This document shows, in pieces, positions 21,876-33,319 of a stretch of 37,031 bases of DNA (position 1 is its first letter; the number at the start of each line of letters is the position of its first letter). A program made the translations under genes and the position numbers. The notes beneath the pieces were generated by a model, which ran no database searches, was not told where the DNA came from, and saw only the letters and a program-made list of their open reading frames with translations. Source of the stretch: Chara braunii. Taxonomy: Eukaryota; Streptophyta; Charophyceae; Charales; Characeae. The DNA lies in contig BFEA01000039.1 in NCBI GenBank assembly GCA_003427395.1, positions 1,505,538 to 1,542,568 on the forward strand, written 5' to 3'.

Positions 21876-22171
21876 AAATCTATCAGCCGAGACGCCCAGG
21901 TCACCCTATTTTTCTGGGCGGCTTGGTCGTGCAAGGACCACATAAGGTTTTAAAACAAAATAAAAAAGCTAACTACAAATCCAAAAAATCTGGAAAAAAT
22001 AAATAAATTATGCAGAAGAAAAAATTGAACAATTTCTGTCTCAGGGTGACATTAAAATTCCTTACAAAATTAAAAATAACAATTAAATTAAAACATAATT
22101 TTTATTTTTTATCTTTTAATTCGTTTTTGCTCGACGAGTAAGTGGCCCCGGGTCACTCTGGTAGCCTAAGC
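21876..22171. mobile_element. CCTAGGCTACCAG-type element with 7-bp target duplication
   Basis: AAACAGT lies at 21869-21875 and 22172-22178. The left end is degenerate (CTATCAGCCGAGACGCCCAGG); the right arm CCCCGGGTCACTCTGGTAGCCTA is well kept. The core is forward at about 22005-22075. Confidence 0.75.
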
Positions 22172-22179
22172 AAACAGTT

Positions 22180-22536
22180 TATTTATAAAATGAACTGTAC
22201 ACGTGCTTATATTTGTGTTTATGCTCATTGTTGTATCTTTCATGTTTTAATTATTACCCAACGTATTGATATATTTATTTTAACAAATTAAGATATAATG
22301 CTTAAATTTAAACATTATTGATAACTAGGTTTTTTTAAAAAAAAATATATAATTATTTATTTAATATTGATTCCCACTGTTTTTATGACTATTACCGTTT
22401 TGATAATGATGTTAGGTGAAAGTTACAACATGCAAGATATATGGGTTACTTAAGCTTCTTGGGTTTTAAAAATTATAATCGAATAAATTTTATAAAATAT
22501 ATTGATTATTTTGTAGATCGGTCACTTTTTTTTCCA
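22180..22536. other. AT-rich, no gene recognised
   Basis: No supported feature. Confidence 0.5.
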
Positions 22537-22542
22537 GTGATA

Positions 22543-22796
22543 CCTAGGCTACCAGCCGGGCGGCCCGGGTCCTGGGTGGCCAGCCGGTGTAAGGACCAGG
22601 TAAGTTCCTAGTAAAAAACAAAAAATTCAAAAAAATTCAAAATAAACTGAACAACTTTCGCCTCAGGGTCACATCGAAATTCTTCACCAATTTTAAAATA
22701 TAAAATAAAACTTAAAAATAAGTTCTTTATTTTTATTATTTTTATTTTTTTTGGCCCGGCCGGACAAGTGACCCCGGGCCACTCTGGTAGCCTAGG
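22543..22796. mobile_element. complete 254-bp CCTAGGCTACCAG-type element, 6-bp target duplication
   Basis: A perfect 13-bp terminal inverted repeat, CCTAGGCTACCAG (22543-22555) against CTGGTAGCCTAGG (22784-22796). GTGATA flanks it on both sides (22537-22542, 22797-22802). CCCGGG-bearing arms and the forward core (about 22640-22700) lie inside. This is the best reference copy of the family. Confidence 0.87.
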
Positions 22797-22802
22797 GTGA
22801 TA

Positions 22803-23212
22803 TTCATGTTTTATTATTTTGAGTTGTATCTTATCATCTTAATTGCTTCAATACTTTTCCTTTATTAGTTTGATAGCGTTGCATGTTACTGATTTATTTT
22901 TGTATTTTACTATCGTGATTGTTTTTATAATTACACCTAGTTTATTGATTTTTTTGTCAAATTACTGTTTATATATTTTTATATGTCTCGTTGATATGTT
23001 GTGGAACGACCTGTTATTAGATTAATTTGTTAATTTTAATGAATTCCTTTACTGTAAGATATAAGCAGATGAATGAAAATATAATATTAACATTTTACAT
23101 ATAGAGTGTATGATTCATATGAAGATTCGTTATAATATTTTTTTATACCTTGTTGTCTACCTTTTTTAATATATATTGTATGATAATTTCATCTTGAATT
23201 ATTTTTTATATA
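22803..23212. other. AT-rich, no gene recognised
   Basis: A 60-codon hydrophobic open frame (22843-23025) is a by-product of T-rich sequence. Confidence 0.5.
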
Positions 23213-23221
23213 TTCATGACA

Positions 23222-23919
23222 AGGGTTGCCGACGTTCAGGACGGGCTGAACCCGAACGTTCGAATATTCGACACCCCCTCTCGACGCGTTCGGTTATTCG
23301 ATCGAACGCGAAAACAAAAAAATAATTAAAAAAAAAAAAAAAATGCTATACAGAAGAATAAACTAAACAATATTTGCCTCAACATTACATCCAAATTTTT
23401 TGCTACATTTGAAATAAAAATCAAATGAAAAAAAAAAAAAAAACAACGAGAACTAAATTATTGAGTGGGTGAGCATGTTTTTTATGTCGTCATCTTTGGT
23501 GATTTTTTTTTTTTTCCGCTATGACAAATGTCATGAAAATTTATGTATGTGTATCTTACATAATAGAGATTCATAAAATTAATAATTTTTTTTATGCCCC
23601 GAAATAAACGAGAAATAAAAAGTAAAAAAAAAAAAACCAAATTAGTGAGTTGGCAAGCAAGTTTTGACACCACCATCTTTGCCGATTTTTTATTTTTGTT
23701 TAGGTGAATAAAATAACTTCAAAATTAAGAGAGACATACCTTACATCACAAAAAACTCAAAAATAAAATTCAAAAAAAATTATATTATATATTTTGGTGC
23801 CATAATATTGTTTTGTGAGGTCCGAAAACCTTAAGGTTCGGGCCTCATATGGGGAACCGAACGCCCGAACGTTCGGGGGTCAACTTAGGAGCCTTTGTAC
23901 GTTCTGCCTGACAACCCCG
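23222..23919. mobile_element. complete 698-bp GGGTTGYC-type element, 9-bp target duplication
   Basis: TTCATGACA occurs at 23213-23221 and 23920-23928. The ends are AGGGTTGCCGACGTTC and, inverted, CGGGGTTGTCAGGCAGAACG. It lies in the opposite orientation to the copies at 16.4-20.8 kb. Inside are the forward core (about 23340-23420), two copies of a block with CATCTTTG (about 23464-23512 and 23643-23700) and GAACGTTCGGG in the right arm. The 9-bp duplication would suit a Mutator-like origin; no transposase. Confidence 0.85.
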
Positions 23920-23928
23920 TTCATGACA

Positions 23929-24162
23929 TTAATATGTATGCTTACGAATGAGAGTATGATTTTTATATCTTATGTGCAGAGTTCATTATCAATGTTGTGA
24001 ACGGATATCATTAATCTTTTACTTTTTACATATATTTTTGTTGTGTTATTGTTTTATGTACGTATAATATAGTACTTTTCATATTTTTTTTAAAAATAAT
24101 TATTTTATATAATGGTCTCTCACGTTTATGAATTATATCCTCCTTTATTTTTTTTAATCAAG
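23929..24162. other. AT-rich, no gene recognised
   Basis: No supported feature. Confidence 0.5.
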
Positions 24163-24168
24163 TTATTG

Positions 24169-24354
24169 CCTAGGCTACCAGCCGGGCCGCCCGGGTCCCG
24201 GGTGGCCAGCCCGTGCAAGGACAAGGGAGGGTCCCAACAAAAAAAATGAAAAACTCTAAAAAATCCGAAAAAAAAACTATTTTATGAAGAAAAATAAACT
24301 GAACAACTTTTGCCTCAGGGTCGAATCAAAATTATTTTCCAAATTTAAAATGTA

Positions 24355-24390
<36 letters not shown>

Positions 24391-24439
24391 CTTTTGGCCC
24401 CGTCGGGCAAGTGATCCCGGGCCACTATGGTAGCCTAGA
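24169..24439. mobile_element. CCTAGGCTACCAG-type element, 6-bp target duplication
   Basis: TTATTG lies at 24163-24168 and 24440-24445. It starts CCTAGGCTACCAGCCGGGCC and ends ATGGTAGCCTAGA. Forward core at about 24285-24350, then a 28-nt T run and the GATCCCGGGCC arm. Confidence 0.83.
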
Positions 24440-24445
24440 TTATTG

Positions 24446-24840
24446 CATTATATTGGATGATTCTAAAATGCACTTTGGTGAATATTTTGTTATTGCATTA
24501 ATGTCTTAATAACTTGTTGTTGCTAAGTACTTTTATATTGACGAGCAATAGTTTCTTTTATGCTTTTTTATTAAGTTTTGGTATTACACTTATTTATTTT
24601 ACTCATTATTTGTTAAATATCTTATTATCGTGTATGTTTGTTTATAATTATTTTTTTCATTTAACATTGCATCAATCATTTATAAATTATATTTTGTGTA
24701 ATGGTTGTACAACGAAGTTATCCTCGATTTAACTAATTGATTTTTTATTATTATTTTATTAATACACGAGGGATGTGAGTTAGCTGCGTTGCCATTTGTA
24801 CGCACCTTCGTACAAGTAAATATTCGTACTCGTATACTCG
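24446..24840. other. AT-rich, no gene; CGTAC-rich right edge
   Basis: A 72-codon hydrophobic frame at 24514-24732 is T-rich by-product. From about 24800, GTACG words precede the next element. Confidence 0.45.
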
Positions 24841-24844
24841 TACG

Positions 24845-25131
24845 CTACGGGGCCCGTACGAGTTTTTATCAAGTTATTCGGTATTGTTTTTATTTTTTTT
24901 CTGAAATTCTCATAAGAATCTGAAGATGTAGGTTAGCCTAATGTTGCTTCTTTTATGTTTTTGCATCACATAGTTTTATTTCTGACTTTTTAACGACTTT
25001 TTTAATGACTTTTTTAATGATTTTTTTTTTTTTTTTTTTTTTTTTCCCGTACGGAAGTACAAAACGTACAGGTTCCCGTACAGATCTCGTACAGATATTA
25101 CTTGTATGTTTCGTACGGAAAGGCCCCGTAG
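24845..25131. mobile_element. CTACGGGGCC-type inverted-repeat element with degenerate core
   Basis: Perfect 10-bp ends CTACGGGGCC (24845-24854) and GGCCCCGTAG (25122-25131). CGTACGG/CCGTACG words fill both arms, with a 26-nt T run and a weak reversed core (about 24905-24990). No target duplication is evident, so the true ends may lie further out. Confidence 0.6.
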
Positions 25132-25832
25132 ATTTATTGATGTTTGTAATCGATTTTTACTTTCAATGGATATTCACTATATGAAAATTGAGAGTTTATC
25201 AAAATTTCATAAATTTTTATTAACTTTCAAATTTGCTTCACAACATCTTGTTGGATGAATTAACTCCTTGTGTATTTTCGATAAAGCTTTGCCTACTTTT
25301 TTTTAATCTTAAAGCTCTTCAAGCTAACTCAGGTTTTTTTTTATCTCCAAACAACATCATTTGTTTATTTCTCATGTAAAGGAGGAAAATCTCATTGAAC
25401 CTGTCGTACACAAGTATGCAAAATATTTTAAAAATATGGTACGATGATGAACTAAGTTATTATAAAAATATTATCATACCTCAAAGTATTGTGGGACGTT
25501 ATCGTTCAGTGTTATTATGCATGAAGGAGATATAAAGACCTTATAATATGACAATAATAAATTTTTCTTATAATATAAAGACCTGCTAAGCTCACGGTGA
25601 CTACAAGCGAAAAGGCACCAACAATGAAATTTTAAAAATCCTCGTGTTGCCTCATCTTTCATACCCTTGCTATTAATTTACGATGTACACTTACAAACTT
25701 AAACGTTTCTCTGGATTATGTCATAGACTTCTCAACAACGAGGAGTGTCAAAGTCAATGGTTGTATCATATTTTATGGCTTGTCCTTTAAAATTAATATT
25801 AAACTGAAAAATATATATATATATATTTGTAT
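25132..25832. other. AT-rich, no gene recognised
   Basis: No coding signal; a TA tract ends at about 25826. Confidence 0.5.
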
Positions 25833-25997
25833 CCTAGGCTACCTGCCGTGATGCTCAGGTCAACTTGTTTGCCCCGTCGACCCAGTCGTGCAAGGGCTAA
25901 AGGGGGTAAAAAAAAAAACTATTATGCTTGGTTGCCAGATTGGTGGGGGGGGAAAAAAACTTAAGATATGCGATGTGACATTGGGACAAAAGTTGTC

Positions 25998-26033
<36 letters not shown>

Positions 26034-26285
26034 GGCCTTTTTATTTTTTTTTTTTTTTTTTTTTTTTTTTGGGACCTTTCACTGATCCTTGCACGGCTGA
26101 CCGCCCAAAACAATCGGGTGACCCGGGTGGCCCGACCGGTAGCCTAGTTGTTGTGCATAAAATAAACCGAACAACTTTTGTCTCATTGTCAAATTAAAAT
26201 TATTTATCAAATTTTAAATAAGAAATATGATTTTTTTTTCCGTCCTTGCCGGTCAATTTGTACCGAACTACTCAAGTAGCCTAGT
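25833..26285. mobile_element. nested CCTAGGCTACCAG-type elements
   Basis: A first unit spans 25833-26147 (CCTAGGCTACC...GGTAGCCTAG, reversed core fragment near 25970-26000, two long T runs). It abuts a right-half unit ending GTAGCCTAG at 26284 with a forward core at about 26150-26220. TTGTAT before 25833 and TTGTAC after the second unit could be the outer 6-bp target duplication (one mismatch). Confidence 0.65.
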
Positions 26286-27490
26286 TTGTACCTAAATAAA
26301 TATGGGATTTGCTTTATAACGTACCCAACTTCCATATGTATGCAAACTTGTACAACTTTGGATAATAATTTATTTTTCTCATTCGCTAAGTTGTATCTTT
26401 ACTAGGTTCAACAAAACTTTGGCCAATGACAATAAAATTGTGTTCATGCCATGAAACTGGACATAGAAACGTATAATTTTTAGGGGTATGTCCATAATTT
26501 TAGCATCTAGTAATATGGCATACCTGCACTTCGGTTGAGTCCTTTTGAGGTCTTCACTGTCAGTGCACACAACTTTTTTTTTTTCGTCAATTTTTTTGTA
26601 TACATGAATTACTGTTTCAAGTTTAAATGATTATTTTTACTAATTTGACTTAATATTGTTTCAAACTTATGTTTATTTACGAACAGTTTAAGGGTATACC
26701 AACAACAACATGGGTTTGATATTACTTTGAGTGATCCTTAGGTGTGTGACATTTAGTAGGTAGAGGATAATGTTTATCTTTGCGTGTGTAATTAAAGCAT
26801 AATTGCTTGTTGCATACATGTAGTTTCTACATATATTTCTCGTAAATATTTATAATAACTATTATACTCTTATCGAAATGTACATGAATGTCATATCCCC
26901 ATTCAATCACAAGTCTGTTGGATCCGGGTACATTTCTGCCATATTCTTAATTTATGACAAATTGGGGTTCTGAGGGAGTTGCAAACTTCTACTGCAGGCG
27001 TAAAGCTAAAAGGATGCATTACTATTATTTGATGTTTGAGTACTGTATTGTATATTGCAAAGGTTTACCAAAAAAATAATAATAATTGTATTGTGTATTG
27101 CTATATAATATAGTCACTATAGTGTGTATTGCAATGATCCAACGTACATGATTTATTTATTGCGTGGCATAAATCACTATATTGTGTATGTAGTATAAAT
27201 GACCGTACTATATGGTATAAATTACTGTACAATGTATTTCTATGTCGTACAATGTATATTATCGTGATCTAAATTACATCATTCATGTACTATGTGGTAT
27301 GAGATTTTGCCTTCCTTCCAAAAAGGGTGCAAGTTACAACGCTCTTATGGCGAAAATGCAAAACGAAAAGTAAAGGAAAAACTTTTGTCATCATTTGGGG
27401 TTCGTTATAATATTACAGGTACTGCTGTTTGAAATGAATTTACCTATAAACATAACTACTTTCATTTTGGGTTTTTTTGGTTTTTTTTTG
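26286..27490. other. AT-rich, no gene; degenerate TGTATTG/TGTAC repeats
   Basis: Between about 27040 and 27300 the words TGTATTGC, GTACAATGTAT and TATGGTATAAAT recur irregularly. No coding region. Confidence 0.5.
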
Positions 27491-27499
27491 CGATGCCAA

Positions 27500-27870
27500 C
27501 GAGGCAAGACGCACTCCACGGACAAAAGACAACTTCGCAATTTAGGGCACAGTCTCACTTGTACTTCACATTTTGTATGCATATGCTTTTATGTCCAAGG
27601 GTTTTTTTTTTTTTTTTTTTTTTCGTGAATACAGTGCTTGAAATAACGCCCGTTGAGCCCTTTTGGGNGGGTAACTCTCACATGTATCCCAAATTTTGTA
27701 TCTAGTTGCTTTCACATCCAAATAGTATAAAAGTTTTTTTTTTCGTGGCATGAGTGTATTGCCCGTTGGGGGGGGTATATTATCACATGTGCCCTGAATT
27801 TTGCATCCAACTGCTTTTACGTTCCCAGGGGTGTTGCTTTTTTTTTTTTTTTCGTTTTTTTTTTTTTTTT
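27500..27870. repeat. three imperfect ~115-bp repeat units with poly-T
   Basis: Units beginning near 27550, 27680 and 27780 share TCACATGT-like, CAAATTTTGTATC, TTGCTTTCACGTCCAA-like and poly-T-CGTG blocks, then GCCCGTTG. Two single N's fall here or just beyond (27667, 27894). Confidence 0.75.
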
Positions 27871-28059
27871 AATTTTTAAATAGTACTAGAAAANAAAACA
27901 CAATGACGCCCATGCTCGGCAAATTTCGGTGCAAAGTGAAATTAAGGGTCAGCAAAAACAGGCTCGGAGGTACTCGCAGTGGTTTACAACTACAATACTC
28001 GCACTAACCCGCTCTCCATCAACAGAGTGTGTGGGTCACTCTATGCCGTACTCCTTCCG

Positions 28060-28182
28060 ACAAAAGTTGTTCGACTGTTTGAATTTCATTTTTTTTTCCC
28101 TGTAGGAACCTTCCCTGGCCCTTGCCCAGATAGGAGGCTCGAGCAAACAAGGTAAATCGGGCAGCCCTAGTGGTAGCCTAGG
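28060..28182. mobile_element. truncated CCTAGGCTACCAG-type element
   Basis: A core fragment (ACAAAAGTTGTTCGACTG) and the right end AGTGGTAGCCTAGG remain; the left end is absent. Confidence 0.6.
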
Positions 28183-28246
28183 CATGGACATAATTTCCAC
28201 AGTTCAGTTTTTGGGTATAGACACAAGTTGGACATAGGGACTGTTT

Positions 28247-28346
28247 TCTGAGTATACAATTTTTCAATTTAGACATGTCATACTCGGTAGGTGCCATGCT
28301 AATCTTCTGTTTATCGTTCCTATTTGGAAGGATGTTCCGAAGGGCC
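28247..28346 (-). ncRNA. U6 snRNA-like sequence, probably a pseudogene
   Basis: On the minus strand the sequence starts GGCCCTTCGGAACATCC, then AGGAACGATA, AGAAGATTAGCATGG and ATGACATG, in U6 order and spacing. The AGC triad (TTAGCATGG) is kept, but the catalytic ACAGAGA box reads AAACAGA. There is no T run after the expected 3' end, and no plant upstream sequence element is seen; a TTTTTATA word about 25 bp upstream is weak. Family resemblance is clear by eye; function is unlikely. Confidence 0.65.
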
Positions 28347-28450
28347 AAATGCAAGTTGCGCACGAGAATTGGGTATAAAAAGAATTATCATCTCTTAACA
28401 GGGTACATATGCAATTTCTCATAAAAATGGAAGGTCCTCAGGATTGGATA

Positions 28451-28592
28451 GACCTTTGAATAGGCTGCCCCTGTTCCTGGTTCGCTTATGGGCCGCATGG
28501 AACTCGTCCCTGAAAATGGTCAACGTCCCTTAAATGGTGAGGGCAGGAGATTAGTGAATCTATTATAACCATGATATGGCCATAGACATTCG

Positions 28593-28599
<7 letters not shown>
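28451..28599. repeat. LINE left flank, related to DNA beyond the LINE right end
   Basis: CCTTTGAATAGGCTGCCCCTGTTCC through TATGGCCATAGACATTCG resembles 36155-36249, with about 50 extra bp here. The last 22 bp (28578-28599) also resemble 36087-36107. Confidence 0.75.
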
Positions 28600-28624
<25 letters not shown>

Positions 28625-29150
28625 CGGAAGAAATGAATCATGTATTTCATATATGGAGATAGAGGTCGAGAATTCCTCAACAAACAACCCGGAGACTGGG
28701 GCCATTACCCAGATAAGGCTTGTGCTGGAAACCGGGTCCAACATCCCTTTATTTCCTTGTCGATAAACAATCCTTCAAGTTCCGAAGTAAACCTTAAAGC
28801 TCAACAGGTCTTTTCCAAATTTTCTCCTATATATATATCAAGCCTGCTACTTTGCCTTTCAAAACCTACATCTCGTACCCAGATTATATGTCGCTGCTAC
28901 AACGCAACATATTTATTCAAACAACCAAGGGGAAATTACCAAGTTTCCTTCTGCCGAGATTTTGACGAAGTTCCCCTTAACCCAGGTCCTACTAAACCAG
29001 AGACCGTCCTTCCTTCTCCAGTTTGCGTACATAGCCAGCCTAATGTTTAATCTAATCTGATTTCTGGTTTGATTGAAGCTTATTACTTCTTTTCGAAATA
29101 TACCATTGTTACGGGCTGACCAGATTGTTTCTATAATTATTCCTCTGGAG
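28625..29150 (-). other. LINE 3' UTR and ORF2 tail remnant
   Basis: Follows the zinc-binding region and precedes the A tail. The open frames here are short and not convincing. Confidence 0.5.
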
Positions 29151-32100
29151 CAGAGGGTTAGGTATTTGCCACCAGATACCAGACTTCCACTGATTGGGAG
29201 CTTCCCGTGCAAGATGAATGTCCACTGGGATACCAAAGTTGTGGATTTTTATGACTCCTTCCACCATTCCCATATCATATCCGACAACAGGCAGCACAAA
29301 CAGAAGTGCTCCGACGTTTCCCATCCCCAGTTACACCACACACCCATTGTAGGGAGAGACATTCATTTTTTATTAAGCCATGTTGAGGTGGGAGTTATCT
29401 GTAGGGATTGAAGCCACTGTAAGGCCGTTTATCTTTGTGACGGTATCACTTTTAAGGCCTTCCAAAGATTTAAGAGGTCTGAATCCTCAACCTGGAACAC
29501 CTGCCTTTCCATCAACCTGCGCTTAGTTGTTAACACCGGCTGCTTCAGGCTCTTCCCTCGTTGAATCTGGACACCAATCTTCGGCCTACAACTACATATA
29601 GTAACTGCCTGGTCTGACGAGGTTAGGTTCCACCCATATAGAATAGGTTTCACCACAGCCTTGTCCTGCGACCCCAACACCAGCAGGCAGACTGTGCTCT
29701 TCTGTGTCCGCTGCTTGTGCACTCTCACTTCCTCTAGCTCCAGGGACGTTTCTACTGTCCTTTCCTCCTCCCAAATAAGTTTCTTGTTGAATCTCCCTGG
29801 TCCCTTTCTCCACTTTTTGACTCTTATGCCCGACCTTAAGGCAGGTCCCAAAATTTTCTAATATCTTTTGCTGTTCACCGGGTCTTCCACCCAACTCTCT
29901 GCTCTTAATTCGTTGTCCTTGTGCAAGGCCCAGCTCCAATGACCGGGTATAGCCTTTTGGATTGTGTTGTAATTTAATTTCACTAATCTGATTCTAGGCA
30001 GTTTCTCCTTTACCCTTTCCAAAGGTAACCACCCATCTGCCTCCTCATCCCATAAATCTCTTAGTTGGATCACACCTTGCTGGATCCATGACCTTCCAAA
30101 GGAGCCTGGGACACCGTCTGCTTTCAAACAACCGCCCTCAGGCTCCGTTATGTACCTGCTATAAAAAGTAATCTGATTTAGGATCTCTCCCCTAAATTTT
30201 GGTTGTCCCTGTAACTGGGGGCGGACCTCCTTCCACGCTACCAGAATGTTATGCCAAATTTGTGACTGCAGTCTCCTTTGGCAATATGAAGAAATCAGAA
30301 AGCAGAGCCAAATATGTACACATTTTTGGAGGGACCATTCTATCTTCAAGATATATTCTGCCAACCATTTCCAACATTTGTCCGCATCCCCGAACATGGC
30401 AGTCACCGACCATTTGGCCAACAAGGCTATGTTCTGCTGAAGAGAGTTTAACATTCCGAGACGCCCTTCGTCCCTTGTACAACATACTGTTTCCCATGCT
30501 GCTTTGACTATGTAGCTTTGTTGTTCCGTAGCAAGCGGTTGACATAGGAACCTTGTTGTTGCACCCTTGATTGCCCTGTACGCTTTCTCTCCCAATAGGT
30601 GAACTATCAATGGGAACCAAAGGACTGAGAAGGCAGCGACACTTAGAACAAGTGCCCTGCCGAACAGAGATAGTTGGTGATTTCTCACCCACCCATTGAT
30701 TCTGGCCACAATCTTATCCATTAAGATTGCATCTTGAGTAGGAGAGTTATCCTTTAGAGAGACCTGAATACCCAGGAACTGGTCAGTTGTGTTAGCAGGG
30801 ATACGACGAAGACCCCAGTCCGCCTCCAGATTATAGGACTCGGGCAGGAAATACACAGATTTGTCCCAATTGATAGATGCTTCAGAAAGAGTACCATATT
30901 GTTCCAAGACTGCTTTCAATTCGTCGAAAGACTCTTTCTTGTTGGTACATGCCACAATCAAATCATCAGCTATCGCTCCCCCCTTCTAATGGATGTAGGG
31001 AGGGAGGTAAAGCCCTACTATTCTGGAGTTACTCCTAATATTGTGCATAAGCACTTCCAGTTGAGTGACGAACAGTAAAGGTGTCAAAGGGCACCGTTGC
31101 TTGAGTGATCTTGATAGTGAGAAATCAGAGGATAGTTGACCATTAACCACCACTACCGAGGAGACCTCCATATACATTGCTCTTACCCATGTACAAAACC
31201 CTTCTCCGAACCCCATCTTCTCCAAGGAGGTGAATACGAATACCCAACCAACCTTATCGTATGTTTTTTCCATATCTAACAATAAAACCGCCACCTCCTT
31301 ATCTTCTCGACCAATTATTTATAGGGTCTGTACTGTTGACATAATATTATCAAAAATAGACCTCCCTTTTACAAAAGCCCCCTGTTTTTTCCCTACCAAT
31401 TTGAGAAGGTGATAGGCTAGTCGAATTACTAGAGCTTTGACCAAAATTTTATAGGCCACATTCAAAACCGAGATTGGTTTGTAGTTCCTTACTTCACTCT
31501 TATCCCTTTTCTTATAGAGGAGGGAAATAGTGTTCATTAACCATCCCTTCGGTAACTGACTTGAAATAAGACAGTTATTGAATATTTGACATAGAAAGGG
31601 GGCAAAGGTCTCCCAGGCGCGTAAGAAAAGTTTCACTGGCAACTCGTCCAGTCCAGATACTTTACCTTTGACCATTTGTTTGGTTGCTGTATGTAACTCT
31701 GAAGCAGTGAAGGGGGGATCCAAATCTTGTCCGCTTTCCGGTGAGATGCATCCCCTCAGACCCTCCCAAAAGGCGAGACCAAAGCAAATCTTGTCCGCTT
31801 TCCGGTGAGATGCATCCGCCTCCCTCACTGCCTGCTCGGCCTTCCTCTCTTTCCAGTTCTTGTTCGTCGCTCGCATTTTTGAAAATGTCTCAAGACCTAC
31901 TGTTATAATTCCTAACCCTACCTCAGCCCAAGTCCCTTCTTGATCAAAGAGGTTTTTAACTCTCATCCAAACCTTCATTTGCTTACCAACCCACTCCGGA
32001 ATCCCCTTCTCTTTTAGGTGATTGACATTCAACCGAAAGGGGGGACGACACTTTTCAAACTGCTGTTTGGTTATCACGTCCATCCCTACGGGGATGTGAT

Positions 32101-32470
32101 CCGAAAAGGATCCTACCAAGGTGTCACACCATAGGCACCTGTCCCATACCGTCCCCCTGGCCAAAAGGAAATCCAACCTCCTTTTAGGAATCGGGGCTTA
32201 GGGGGACGGACGGGGACCAAACCACGTATACCCATTGCTTTCTGGATTTAATGTTTTATAGACGTCCTCCAGACTTTGAGAATCCATCAGTGAGGTAAGC
32301 ATTAACGTGTCCTCTCTGATTGGAGTGGGATTGGGTGAGTCCAAACCGGGGTTGAGAATCGTGTTCCAATCGTCGGCTATAACCAGGTTTTCCACATCCG
32401 GAATCCAGGAAGGGAGCAATGCAAAAAATAATATTCTTTCTCTATAACTTACTGGGGCATATACAAACAT
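29150..32470 (-). pseudogene. LINE ORF2: endonuclease C-half, reverse transcriptase, zinc-binding C-terminus
   Basis: One minus-strand frame runs from 32470 downwards with in-frame stops at 32198, 31319, 30986, 29858 and 29429, and one near 29368. Endonuclease pieces: IADDWNTIL (near 32370) and SDHIPV (near 32095). RT pieces: YKKRDKSEVRNYKPISVLN, QGAFVKGRSIFDN, LLLDMEKTYDKV (motif A), KQRCPLTPLLFV (motif B; usual Gly after Gln is Arg) and AIADDLIV (motif C). The maturase-like thumb follows. A CNWGWETSEHF...CC segment near 29300-29345 fits the zf-RVT zinc-binding domain of plant LINEs. Most stops are one C-to-T change from Gln. Inactive. Confidence 0.85.
31721..31817. repeat. 33-bp direct repeat inside LINE ORF2
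   Basis: Exact copies at 31721-31753 and 31785-31817, 64 bp apart. They lie between the endonuclease and RT motifs and add a non-homologous stretch to the protein. Confidence 0.9.
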
Positions 32471-32513
32471 AATTTGAAAATTCTCAGTTTTCCTCTTCGA
32501 CTACCAACTTAAC

Positions 32514-32864
32514 TCACACCACTCTACCTTTAGGATCAATAAAATTATCTATTACTTCAACGTTTAAATCCTTATTTAAGAATATGACCATCCCACCCTT
32601 CGTATCCTCGGTCGGGGCCCAGAACTGGGACCCCTTCCACCATCTCCTCGCTCCCTCTATTTTATCTAGATTCAACTTTGTTTCTTGGATGCAAATAATG
32701 CGGGCGTCCTTCGAATGCGACCAAGCTACTAAGCGATTTTTTTTTTTCCTATTGGATGTGTCCTTCAAACCTCCGACGTTCCATGTCACTATCCTAACCT
32801 TGTTTGGCAAGACCATCGACATGGTCATTGCGGGCAGCGGGTTGGATGCGGATGTCTGAGGCAT
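32514..32864 (-). pseudogene. LINE ORF2 N-terminal endonuclease segment
   Basis: The APE-like endonuclease start: TWNVGGL holds the Asn motif and IQETKLNLDKIEG the catalytic Glu. It ends at a stop (32514) and homology resumes in another frame at 32470, so there is a frameshift between. In a working LINE this domain nicks target DNA for priming. Confidence 0.82.
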
Positions 32865-32870
32865 CTAGGT

Positions 32871-33319
32871 AAGTTTTTGGTTCCTCTCGTTCTGAGTTGT
32901 CCCCGACTCCAATGTCAGTGGCCCAGTCCTGTAGGACAGGGGCACCTTGTGAAACCTGTTGTTGTGCATCGGTCCTGTTTAGCCAATCTGCCACCAACAG
33001 AGCATTCAGGTTATAATTCATTCTGATACTCTTTAAGAGGTTTGTATCTGATGTGAAAAATGGGGCAATTGGAATCCAGTGGGGTTGTATTTGTTACCAC
33101 TGGTCTCTGGTGCCTTCGAGCGATAACAAACTCAGAAAGCATAAATGGATTAACGTTCTTTCACCTTTCTGAGTTTTCACCAGAAGCCTGCCCATCCTTG
33201 GTTATTGGATTAGTGAAACTTTACCCATATTCTTTAGAACCTATGTCTGGGTCTGACTAATCTCCTGATCCTCTGACGGTTGGGCCTGCATCGGAATGAC
33301 AGGGAGTTCCAACACCTAA
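32871..33319 (-). other. spacer between LINE ORF1 and ORF2
   Basis: Short frames only; 33021-32794 may carry the end of ORF1 or the start of ORF2. Confidence 0.4.

Noticed and set aside
22843-24732. Hydrophobic open frames in the AT-rich zone
   Set aside because: They are Phe/Leu/Ile-rich by-products of T-rich DNA.
12770-28182. CRISPR-like array because of recurring cores
   Set aside because: Spacing is irregular, orientation varies and each core lies inside its own bordered element.
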